Assembly: GCA_003952965.2 (NCBI GenBank) | Contig: CM025852.1 | Location: 21,980,280-22,044,279, forward strand | Direction of reading: 5' to 3' | DNA: 64,000 bases | Origin: Morella rubra | Taxonomy: Eukaryota; Streptophyta; Magnoliopsida; Fagales; Myricaceae | In this document: piece after piece, positions 46,694-64,000 of the stretch | How the letters are laid out: the number at the start of each line of letters is the position of its first letter | Position numbering within the stretch: position 1 is the first letter of the stretch | Translations under genes and position numbers: made by a program | The notes under the pieces: model-generated | Database searches by the model: none | Told to the model about the DNA's origin: nothing | Seen by the model: the letters and a program-made list of their open reading frames with translations, nothing else

Positions 46694-49600
46694 TCAAAGA
46701 ACCTTGCTCACAAGCTGTGGGTATTGCAGCTTCACCCGATGGAGCAACTCCCAGGTAGATTCTTCTTCAGTAGCTCCTTTCCATTTGATTAGTATTTCAG
46801 TTACTGACTGGTTGAACCGCTTCTTTATTCTTCTTGTGAGTATTGCTTTAGGCTCTCGCTGGATCTCACCAAACTTGTTGACAGGAGGTAAGGTTTGTAT
46901 TATGGGTACCAAAGGTCCCAACTGTTTCTTCAAATAAGAGACATGGAATACAAGATGTATCCTTGTCTCTGGAAGTAACTCCAACTTGTAAGCTAGCTAA
47001 CCCACTCGTTGCAATACTTTGTAGGACCTAAAAAACCTAGGTGACAGCTTCATATTTTTTCGAAAAGTAACTGTAGTCTGGTTGCAACTTGAGATATACA
47101 TAGTCTCCTTCTTCAAATTGCATATGCTTGTGGTGTTTGTCATGCTGGTTCTTCATACATGCTTGTGCTTTGATCAGATTATGCTTGAGGACTGCTAATA
47201 TATGTTCTCTGCTTCTTAATTCTTGCTCCGCAACTTCTAGGTTAGTAGTCCCTTTCACATACTGTAAAAGTTTAGGAGGTTTAAACCCATAGACAGCTTC
47301 ATAGGGAGTTAACCCTGTAAACACATGGTAGTTGGTGTTATACCACCATTCAACCATAGGCAACCACTTACTCCATCCCGAAGGCTTGTCTCTCGTAAAA
47401 TATCTCAGATACTACTCAAGCCCCTTATTGACTACCTCAGTCTGTCCATCTGATAATGGATGGTAGGCCATAGTGAATGCTAGTTTAGTACCCTACAGCT
47501 TAAACAACACCCTTCAAAAAGCACTAGTAAAAATAGCATCTCTGTTAGGTACTATTATTTGAGGAAGACCATGTAATTTGAAAATATTAGCCATAAAAAT
47601 CTAGGCAATACTTGAGCCAGTGTATGGATGAGCCACACTCAAAAAATGAGCATACTTAGACAACCGATCAACGACCACCAAAATTGTATTATACCCACTA
47701 GAGGGAGACAACCCCTCAATAAAATCCATAAATACATTAGTCCATGGCTGATTAGGTATAGGAAGTGACTGTAATAATCCATATGGCTTATGAGTACTAA
47801 TTTTGGTCCTTTGACAACTGTCACACTCTCAAACCAGCTTCTTGATATCACTCCTCATTCCAGCCCAATAAAGCTCAGACTTAGCCCTCCTTAGTGTCTT
47901 CTCATAACATGAATGCCCTCCAATAGGACTATTGTGAATATAGTCCATTATATCTTTCTGAAATTCTTCATTCTACCCCAAATAAATTCTGCCATTCCTC
48001 AAGAGCGCGCCATTGACCATAGAAAAAAGAGAGAACACTCCTAGGACCACTTCAAGAGAGTCGTTAAGCTGTTCTATTATGTGCTTGAAATGCATATCAA
48101 TAGAATAGCTTAATTTCAATCGCTCCACCCAATCAAGACTAGGACCTGATATCATCATACACCCAATCTCCTTAGCCTCCACCTCAAATCTCCTTGACAG
48201 TGTATAAGCAACCTTATTCTCCTTACCTTGCTTATACTCAATATGGAAATCATAACAGATAAGTTTTGAAATCCATTTTTGTTGAGCTGGGGTCCCAACC
48301 TTTTGCTCCAAAAGGAACTTCAAACTTTGCTGATCGGTTTTAACTATGAAAACTTGACCCAACACATAAGGTCTCAATTTTTTGATTGTCAAAACTAAAG
48401 CCAACAACTCTTTCTCATAAGTAGATAAATTGAGAGCCCTCCCTTCAAAGCTTGACTAAAGTATGTGTGAGTCGAAATAACAATCCAAGGGAGAATTGGG
48501 TTTATCAAAAACTTAACCCTTTTTCAATAAAAATGCAAATCTGAAAATACATTTTTTCTACAATAAAAATGCAAATCTGAATATATAAATGCTATTTAAT
48601 ATGAAGAACAATAAAGCATAAAACACCACAAATATGATATGGAACGAATAATAAGAGAGATAGAGTTAGAGAGACTACACCGCAATTTTAGGTGGTTCGG
48701 CCAACACTTGCCTATGTCCACCCCTAAGGCTATTGACTTCCTTGGGCTTCCTTCACTATTCTCCAAATAGCAAATACACCTTAGCTTCTCGGGTGCTAAG
48801 GAACCTTTACAAAACGTTTTTCGAGCTCACGCTTTAACTCTCTTCACAAATCCCAAAACCCAAGAGATTTCTTCTACCCTCACAGTAGGACAAGTGTTTA
48901 CCCAACACTCAAGTGTTTTACAAAAGATGGGTACAAAGAAGATAAAGAAAGGCTCTCTAAGCGAATAAGCAAGTGGAAAGCACAAAACGTGTGAAATGGC
49001 TTTCTAAGCCGAATCAGCAAGTGAAGCTCAGACAAGATTCTCAATAAAGTGTACAATAAGACAAGATTCTTAAAGTTTGGCAGGTGGGAGCACAAGCTTA
49101 CTTAATAAATGCGTTATTCTCTCTTCTTCAAAGCTCTCCCTCTCTCTCTCTCTAGAAGCTAAGGCAAGAATATTTGCAAGTTCCTTGTCTTTATCTCTCT
49201 ATCTTCTTCTATTTATACCCCATTTGTCTTCAACAGTCTTCAAAACCCTCAAAAATACCATTGAAAGGGTACCCAAGTCATTTTAAAGCTTTTTAAATGA
49301 GCTGGCGTCGTTCTAGAATTTATGTAAAATCGCAGCATGTGTCGACACATAGTCTGCATGTGTTGACACATCAAACATGGGTCTGAAATTGTGCTATCTC
49401 GGGTGTCAGTGTATTGTGTCGGTACTTGTCTTCAATGTGTCGACACATTCCATGCTGGAGAAAAAAATCAGCATCTTGAAAGTGTCCAATCCATTCTAAC
49501 TCTTCTTTAAACACCTACAATATGAAAAATTGCCTAATTAACTTTGTATAATGGTGTTCAAATACACTTAGAAATATTTAATGGAGATAACTTCTATCCT

Positions 49601-52282
49601 TTGAAATACATTTTAGAAATAGTGGATTGACAATGTAAAATCTAAAAGTCTTCAAAGCACTTAGAATTTTTGTTATCATCAAAATCAAATATAGATTGTT
49701 TGCAAAACAACTTTGGGCTAACAATATACAATAGGTCTACCTTGCTGCATTAACACAACCCCAATGCCTGTACCCAAAGCATCACATTCAATTAAAAAGG
49801 CCAGCACAAAATTGGATAGTGCTAAAACTGGTGGATTAGAGACAACTTCTTTTAGCTTTTCAAAAGCTACTTGGGCCTCCTTTGACCACTTAAAAGAATT
49901 TTTTTTTAGTAGGGCAGTTAATGAAGAAGCTATTAAACCATAGTTTTGTATAAATTTCCTATAGTACCCTATTAATCCAAGGAATCCCCACAGGATTTAA
50001 TGGTACTAGGGACTGCCCAACTGATCATAGCCTCAATTTTTGTAAGATCAGTTCTTACTCCTTCCTGAGATACCAAGTGTCCCAAATATTCCACCTCAGT
50101 ACTCTCAAACACGCATTTACTCCTCTTCGCAAACAACTGATGTTGCTGCAAGATTTCCAATACCCTTTTCAAATGCACAACATGATCTCAACAGATTTAC
50201 TATAAACCAAAATATCATCAAAAAACACTAGCGCAAACCTTCTTAAAAATGGGCTAAAGATCTCATTCATCAAATATTGAAAGGTTGCTGGATCGTTTGT
50301 TAAACCAAATGGCATAACTAAAAACTCATAGTGACCCTTATGGATTCTAAATGCAGTTTTTGATACATCAGGCTCATGCATTCTAATTTGGTGGTACCCA
50401 AACCTTAAGTCCAACTGAGAAAACACCACTGCCTCAGCCAATTCATCCAACAGCTCATCAATAACTGGGATTGGGTATTTATCCTTGATAGTAGCTTGAT
50501 TAAGTGCCCTATAATCAATGCACATACGCCAACTACCATCAGCCTTCTTCACCAACAAAACAGGGGATGAATAAGGACTTTGACTATTCCTGATCGACCC
50601 TGACTTCATCAAATCTGCCACAATCTTTTCTATTTATAATTTCTGGAAAAAAAATGATACATCTAAGGCCTTACACTAACCGGATCTATCACCTCCTTGA
50701 GTATTATCTTATGGTCAAGTACTCGGCTAGGTGGTAGTCCCTTAGGCTTCCCAAACAACTCTACATACTCACTAACAACCCTCAAGACAGCCTCAGATTC
50801 AGAAGAGTTTAGGGCTGTTTTATTAGCATTGATCATTTGCAATACTACTCCCTTCTGCCCTTTCACAGTAGATCTATTAAACTTATCACCTTCTACCACA
50901 ACATTTTCAGCAACCTTAAGCCCTTTCAAAGTTATAGACTTACCAATGACCTTAAATGTCATGGTTGCAAAAAAATCCCACAATATAGGCCCCAAACTTA
51001 TCAACCAATGAATTCTCAACACTACGTCACAACCCACTAAGGTAAGGACATGGAAATCAGGTTTGAAAAGGTTACCTTGCAACAACAATGGTACTGCCAT
51101 AGCAGTTCCCCAACCAGAAACGAATTCCCCATTGGCCACTCTGACCTGCACTTTCACCTTAGCATCCACTTGCACCCTGCTCCTAGTTATAATGCTAGGA
51201 TCCATGAAATTATGAGTGCCGCCACTATCCACCAATACAGTGACTCCAACACCCTTAATTTTGCCCCATAGCCGCATAGTTTAAGAATTGGGAGACCCTA
51301 CAATAGCATGAAATGAGATCTGTGTTAGCTCTTCCATCACACACACATCTTCCTCTCCAGGACCAACCCCACTATTGGTCAACCCTTCCTCTTCAAGTGC
51401 CTCCACCTTGCCACTTATTTCATCATCACTAACCTCTATAAGATAGAGCTTAGCTAATTTACATTTATGTTCTGGATGCCACTTCTCATCACAATTGTAA
51501 CATAAGCCCTTATCTCTTCTTTCTTTCATTTGCATTGGTGAGATTCGTTGAACTGGTATTCTGTCTTTAACTACAGGTTTAGTTGGATTAAAACCTGAGC
51601 TATTGGCATACCCAGACACCTTGTATGGTTTCTTAATGCTAGAAACATATTCTTCTTGGATTTTTGCCATACCAAAAGCCTATTGAAGTGTGCTGGGATT
51701 TAAGAGCTTAATAGGATATCTAATATCATCCTTTAGGCCTCCTATAACCAACTCAACTTGATCCTATCTGAAACTTCCTTCAACCTATTAGATAGGTTCT
51801 CAAACTGTCTTTTATAATCTGCCACTGTATCGGTTTGCCTTAACTTTTACATTACCTCCATAGGATCATCATAAGGGGAACTTCCAAATCTTACCAATAA
51901 TGCTTTGGCAAAAGACTCCAGATTCTTCAGAATCTTGGAACCATACTAAAGCCTCACCCTCCATGTAAAGAGAAGCATTTAGGACCCTGTGATTCAAAGG
52001 AATTTGATAGATCTAAAAGTAGTGATTCACCTTAAACAACCAGCCTTCAGGGTTCTCACCAAAAAATTTGGGACAATCCAACTTCAAATTCCGAGACATA
52101 TTAAAACCACCATCTCTGCTGGCTTCGCCTCCTCCATGGGGCTGACCAGAATCAAATTCTCCGGGAGCAGCTTCTTCCCCACCTGGGGGGACTCCAGAGC
52201 CAGCAAGGTGGGACAACCCCTCCAATCTTGATGTAACTGTCTCCATGAAAATCTGTTGTTGTGCTGCAATTGCTTCGATCAA
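46694..52282 (-). pseudogene. Gypsy Gag-Pol remnant
   Basis: Minus-strand order: Gag start (52282; SRNLKLDCPKFFGENPEGW), CCHC knuckle (CYNCDEKWHPEHKC near 51490), protease (TVLVDSGGTHNFMDPS near 51230), RT ([20 protein letters not shown] near 50570; [10 protein letters not shown] near 50200, normally IDDILVY), RT/RNase H connector (LGHLVSQEGVRTD near 50080) and RNase H start, which breaks at 49724 where LTR copy C is inserted. RNase H resumes below 48464 (GRALNLSTYEKELLALVL), then integrase pieces (YNTILVVVDRLSKYAHF near 47660; MVEWWYNTNYH near 47350) and a C-terminal chromodomain-like piece (EILIKWKGATEEESTWE near 46770). Stops and frameshifts occur throughout. The chromodomain points to a plant chromovirus. 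Confidence 0.88.
48464..49723 (-). repeat. LTR-like copy C, inserted in the gypsy RNase H region
   Basis: Minus strand: starts TGTTAGCCCAAAGTTGTTTT (49723) and ends CGACTCACA (48464). It is the same family as copies A and B, with ggtggttcggccaacact at about 48690 and TGTGTCGACACAT palindromes near 49338 and 49436. The gypsy coding text reads QQGRPIVY before it and YFSQALKG-like text after it, so it is a true insertion, probably a solo LTR. Flanking pentamers (aagta, caata/atata) do not match cleanly. Confidence 0.85.
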
Positions 52283-52323
52283 CTAGTTTATGCTTGTACC
52301 CTCAGCCATTTCAAGAAGGAACG

Positions 52324-52335
52324 GCTTTGATACCA
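52324..52335 (-). other. Gypsy primer-binding site
   Basis: TGGTATCAAAGC on the minus strand, two bases inside the 5' LTR; complementary to initiator methionine tRNA except for one position compared with TGGTATCAGAGC. Confidence 0.8.
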
Positions 52336-52337
52336 CC

Positions 52338-52832
52338 TGTCAGAAGCTTGTAAATTTTATAGATTCTTTGTAAGGAAAGATTGTAAATCTTGGATAGAAA
52401 TTCCAAGAAATGTACTTGTATTTGGCTTTCGAGCAAGCCGTGCTTTATTTTTGAACAGTGTTCAATTTCTTAAGTTTTTCCAATGAATTCAAATGCCAGC
52501 TCAGACGTCTTTTATTACAAGCCAATTTACTAACAAACTTATCAACTAACTAACAAATTGGATAGCCCATTATCTCAAGAGAGTCCAATCCGAATTGTTC
52601 ACAGAAGCTCAACCCAATTCTGGAACCTTCCCTTTCCTCAGCATCCAACGACCCAGCAAGCTCCAAGCAGCTTCATCCTTGCCATTGCTTCCTACCCTAA
52701 CAACACAACTCTCGAGCACTCCTCATTTTTCTTAGCTTCATAACTTAGCTCCCTTTTACTTCATCTCCTTCAGCCAGCTCTTATCTCACTTCCATGAGCT
52801 GATTTCCAGCTGATTTCTAGTTGTTCCTTACA
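52338..52832 (-). repeat. Gypsy 5' LTR
   Basis: Partner of 46186-46681. Confidence 0.92.
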
Positions 52833-52837
52833 AAGAG

Positions 52838-53600
52838 AGAATCCTCAGTGAAGAGGGAGGGAAAGGAGGATTGTAACGGTTTTTGTCAAAGATTTCAATG
52901 AGGCACATTTCAATCAAATCAGGTGGGGGAAGATCACATGGGGCGACTGCCGTCTGGTTTAACGACTAAATTGAGCGGCAGACGAGCAATGATTATATCG
53001 AAATATAAGGGGCGAAATAAGACATTTTGAAACTTGAGAGGGCATGACTGATTTTTTCTCATAATTTGGGGACGTAGTATGATGTTTCCCCAAAGTTAAT
53101 TCATATGGTCATGTACTACATACGTAGGTATGCGCGAGGGCATTGGAGGCGATTTTTGTATTAAGGTCATCTAAGTTAGCCATATATAATTTTCAAAAGG
53201 AAATAGACTAACAAGACACAACGCGAGGGATCACACATTGATGGAATAGTAGTATTAAGGAACGAAATTTTTTAGATATGGTTTTCAAGAGAAAAAAAGC
53301 TATTTATTTTAAATATATATTTTTCAGCTGTGGTAGTAGTAAAGGTTTTCAAAAAACAAAAAAGAACAAATTTGCAATGCAAAGAATAGGATTGGTTAAG
53401 TTCGCTTGTATGTTTGTCGCGACCAGCACATGCGGATGGCATCAACCCCGTTCATAAAGCGTTTAGGGCATGACACTTAATCACTGAATGTTTTCTTAAT
53501 TTTTAAGACAATGGTAGAATTACAGCTTGACAAAAAGATTAATGTTGTGAGTTATGATAGAGGCATAGAATATTATGGTAGGTACACTGAATTTAGATAA
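52838..53600. other. Intergenic
   Basis: No gene is seen. The first bases would continue the 5' side of the GRF exon if that locus was intact before the gypsy insertion. Confidence 0.5.
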
Positions 53601-54905
53601 TAATTAAGTCCATTTGCAGGAACAAGGTATAGTACACAATATAATATGTCTGGCACTCTTACATGCCACATAGCCGATTCTCTAGAAGTGGTTAGATTTA
53701 CAAATTCTAACTTTGCCGAATGTTTAGATAGCAAAAAGTTAACTTTAAGTAATATATTTTTACATGCTGGTGCTGCAATCTCTTGGAAAAGTATGAAATA
53801 GAAATTAACTGCAGCTTCTACTATGGAGGCTAAATTAGTAGGCATGCTACAAGGTTGTTGCACAAGCAGTTTGGTTAAGGCATTTTATCACGAGATATAA
53901 GAGTTGTAGACTCTATTTCAAGACCTATGAAGATGTTTTATGATAATTCAACTGCAGTTTCCATCATAAATAATTGAAAAGGTATCAAATAGTAATAAGC
54001 ACATGGTAGTAAAGTAACTTTTCTTCCAAAAAAAAGTAATGAACATAAGGTTTCGCTAGAATACATCAGTACTGTACCTATGATTTCATATCCTTCGACT
54101 AAAGCTATATCCCCGAGATTGTATGGTAACTTGTGCACAATTTAGAAATATCATTTGATGTCATCGTATCAAATCTATTATCTGCTTATTAGTATTTGAT
54201 ATTTTAATAACAGAAATTTTGACCAAGGAATGAATTTTATGAGAAATCTATTCATGAAGGAAAATTGTCCTAATACCAATTTGATTATGAAAGTTTGCTA
54301 ATGTTGTGACCATAGAACAATATATGTCATCAATAGGTATATCTCTACCATTGGTTCATATTGTTATTCTTAAATAGTCAGATATAAAGTCTAGCCTGTC
54401 ATATAAAGTGGTCTATATATATATATATAATATTTTATAATTAAATAATTTTTCTTTTCTTTTCTTGTCAATTTGTCCAAGTGAGAGAATGTTAGAACCA
54501 TTATTTTAATTGGGCCATACTTAGACCACATTTTACAAATAAATCAAAATCAGTTGTGGGTTTAGTGTATAACAAAACCATAAAATTAGTCCTTGATAGA
54601 ATTTAAAGAGTCATAAGGACTAATTTTATGGTTTTGTTATACAATAATTTTTTCGGTATTGATTTTGCATGGGCTTTAGATTTATGAATAAATGAATTTA
54701 TTCATTTTTATTCCTTTGATGGGAGAAGACATGTCTTTTGAATTATAAGCTTTCATTGAAAAGTTGTGACTATTGTTTTCTGGCAAAAAAGTATAAATAT
54801 TGATGAGAGACCTCTTCTATTTATTTGCTCATAAAGCACTCTTTCTCTCTAAAATGATCATTTCTGTCAATTCTAAGTTTTCTACTGCGAGTTCACATAT
54901 CACGT
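53600..54905 (+). mobile_element. Ty1/copia 3' fragment (Copia-3) with 3' LTR
   Basis: RNase H text is readable on the plus strand with stops: EVVRFTNSNFAECLDSKK (near 53690), AGAAISWKSMK (near 53770), STMEAKLVGMLQGC (near 53820), MKMFYDNSTAVSI (near 53930). These match copia RNase H blocks. A polypurine-like GTGAGAGAA precedes TGTTAGAACCATTATT at 54490, the LTR start. The LTR end is uncertain (about 54905). The rest of the element is absent. Confidence 0.75.
54566..54643. repeat. Perfect inverted repeat, 29-bp arms, 20-base loop
   Basis: The arms 54566-54594 and 54615-54643 are exact reverse complements around the loop 54595-54614. It lies inside the Copia-3 LTR. An RNA across it would form a long perfect hairpin. 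Confidence 0.95.
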
Positions 54906-55245
54906 ATTTCAATGTATCACGTGACTCAAGGTAAGTACTCGATTCATCCCATTCTTACACGAACCCCTAAACAAGAGAATGCACAAATTAGAATCTTGAA
55001 TAAACTAAAACCGTAAATAAACGATTATGTGTAACATAAATTTTGAAGATCGAGCGGAAAAATGAGAGGAAAGCTAAGGCGTCAATATCCATAAGTGACA
55101 AATTGACTCGGTTTCTAATTGCCAAGATCAATTGGTGAGCTTTGAGAACACACAAAAACCTGAGGGATTGAGCTTGAGAGTGATTAGTGAGAGAGAGAGA
55201 GAGAGAGATTAGGCTAAATTTGAGGATAGCTAGCCAAGACATAGT

Positions 55246-55392
55246 CCCATAAGCTTGCTCAATGGGCTGCCCGTTAGGGTAGTGTTGATTTTTTCTCGTT
55301 TTCTTGTTTACCTGAACATATCTAGGTGTGTGATATGCGTGATTGTTTTTCCGTTCTACAATGCGATGAGTCTTTATTAAAAAAAAAAAGGA
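55246..55392 (+). mobile_element. Short retroposon (SINE-like or truncated LINE), 147 bp
   Basis: The insert ends in TTTATT plus an A-run and is flanked by an exact 18-base target duplication, AGCTAGCCAAGACATAGT (55228-55245 and 55393-55410). Long target duplications and a 3' A-run are signs of LINE-driven insertion. I see no clear tRNA-type A and B boxes, so SINE, LINE 3' end and processed small RNA all remain possible. Confidence 0.8.
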
Positions 55393-55410
55393 AGCTAGCC
55401 AAGACATAGT

Positions 55411-56539
55411 AATTCTGGAAATTCCTCGATGATCATTTACACAAATCATCAACCGAAATCGAAGAATCAGCACTACCATCTCATCTTTTCTAAAATACTT
55501 CTCCATGAAATCTAATGACATCTGACGAGGTATGGAGATCGGCCCGTAATAACAATTGTCCAAGGCCCAGGGCAAACGAAAGCCCAGAAGATGGGCCTAT
55601 GTCAGATAACTGTTAGTGACGTGATTTTTCTATTTTTTTTTGTCAGACACGTGACTGGGGAGGAGATGGTTCGCTCACCGACCCCCATCGGGACTGCGCA
55701 CCTGCCTCTGCACAAACTGCCTACCACACTCAATAGGGAATAGGGGTGATCCTGGGCTTGCAGGGGAAAGGTTTCTTGGGAGAGTTTGGCTTCTCCAACC
55801 TTCCCAAGACCCGTCAAAGCACCCACCTCGTATCTCCCCTCATGTCATCTTGGGCCTATAAAAGGAGAACACGCCCACAGATAAATGATTGCTCACAGTT
55901 TCGCTAAGCTGTACGAGAGGTGTTGTACGAACCAACCAAGTTGGTTGTACACTAATCCAAACTTTTCCTCCTCAAAAAGAAAAGGGGGGAGTGGGTGGAG
56001 GGTGTTACATTCCAACTAATGGAATAAACTTTCCCGCATTGCAAGAAATAGGAGCATCCACAAAAGAGAAAAATTGAGAAAGACATTTCTCTGCATCTTA
56101 TTGAAGTAGTCAAAGGTACAAGGAGCAATTGGTACAGAATGAATAAAGAACCTAGCAGGGGAAGCAGCAGGACTGACCATACATGAGAAAACATTGGGTA
56201 TTACCCCACTTTCCTCGCAAAAATCAATCCAGCGATAAAAATTAAATTTACATCAGATCTCTCTCTAATTTTAGCTTGCAGGAAGGTTCTCCTGCCAAAG
56301 ACGGAAAAACACCCTGGCCCGAGAACCGCAAGAATCACCACCCGTGCAAATTGCCTCAATTTGAGGCCTGCACAAAGAATATGAATGTTAATCCTAAATC
56401 TTGGTTAATCTTTTTGCCAACTGCTCCCTCAATCAATCTTTAGATTATCCGTGTTGTTAGAACCCCTTTCCGAGAAAAATGAAGTTAGCAAAGTCCGATT
56501 CATCATGATGCTCCAGAGGTAGGCCAACCATGAGACTCG
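55411..56539. other. Intergenic and 3' flank of the demethylase gene
   Basis: No gene is supported. The part just below 56540 should contain the 3' UTR and polyadenylation site of the minus-strand demethylase gene; I cannot fix the end. Confidence 0.5.

Positions 56540-64000
<7,461 letters not shown>

Larger units (their letters stand above)
46186..52832 (-). mobile_element. Ty3/gypsy retrotransposon (chromovirus-like), interrupted by LTR copy C
   Basis: LTRs 46186-46681 and 52338-52832 are about 495 bases each and highly similar; on the minus strand they begin TGTAAGGAA. The minus-strand primer-binding site TGGTATCAAAGC (52324-52335) lies two bases from the 5' LTR. Flanks aaaag (46181-46185) and aagag (52833-52837) are a one-mismatch target duplication. 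Gag, protease, RT, RNase H, integrase and a chromodomain-like tail follow in gypsy order. Confidence 0.92.

Noticed and set aside
54988..55575. 195-residue minus-strand ORF
   Set aside because: It contains the 147-bp retroposon and its target duplications in frame by chance, includes a GA-repeat, and shows no family motif that I recognise.

Overview
The window is nuclear DNA from a flowering plant, probably a eudicot. It is AT-rich, has GT-AG introns, a plant-type DUF1685 gene, MLO-family exons, a plant JMJ706/JMJ13-type histone demethylase gene and a heavy load of plant transposons. Only two loci look like intact host genes: the DUF1685 gene (2672-3578, +) and the 3' part of the demethylase gene (56540-62372, -), whose first exons lie beyond the right edge. 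Everything was read by eye. Family names rest on motif recognition, not on database searches.

Left part (1-19.8 kb). Two copies of an MLO-like pseudogene region lie 15,840 bp apart. Bases 1-870 equal 15841-16710 with no difference seen; beyond that point the copies are still homologous but clearly diverged, to about 1862/17703. Copy B (15097-16254) keeps the first exons and the last transmembrane and C-terminal exons, with the middle deleted. Between the copies lie the DUF1685 gene and two CACTA DNA transposons: CACTA-1 (6020-8775, TSD ttc) and CACTA-2 (9373-15015). CACTA-2 carries about 44 copies of a GATCGATC palindrome in six clusters and a broken plant-transposon ORF on the minus strand.

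Middle part (19.8-36.5 kb). A Ty1/copia element (19842-32824, 172-bp LTRs, decayed polyprotein) has its 3' LTR split by an 8.2-kb CACTA element (24522-32701, TSD gtt). That CACTA-3 contains two LTR-like copies (A and B, opposite orientation) of a poorly coding retrotransposon family, the end of that family's ORF, and exon fragments resembling two host genes: a trigger-factor-like chaperone and a GDSL esterase/lipase. A second, truncated copia (about 33480-36478, -) follows.

Right part (36.5-64 kb). A long non-coding LTR-like block (36489-about 40150) is followed by a broken MULE transposase (40208-42500), an AT-rich stretch, a GRF zinc-finger exon (45969-46151, -), a Ty3/gypsy element with 495-bp LTRs (46186-52832, -) interrupted by LTR copy C (48464-49723), a copia 3' fragment whose LTR holds a perfect 29-bp-stem hairpin, a 147-bp retroposon with an 18-bp TSD, and finally the demethylase gene.

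The window is mainly a record of nested insertion, local duplication and gene-fragment capture around a few host genes. I found no CRISPR array, rRNA or convincing tRNA gene, and no clear undescribed enzymatic system. The most unusual items are the GATCGATC-array CACTA element, the gene-fragment-carrying CACTA-3 and the abrupt identity boundary of the MLO duplication.
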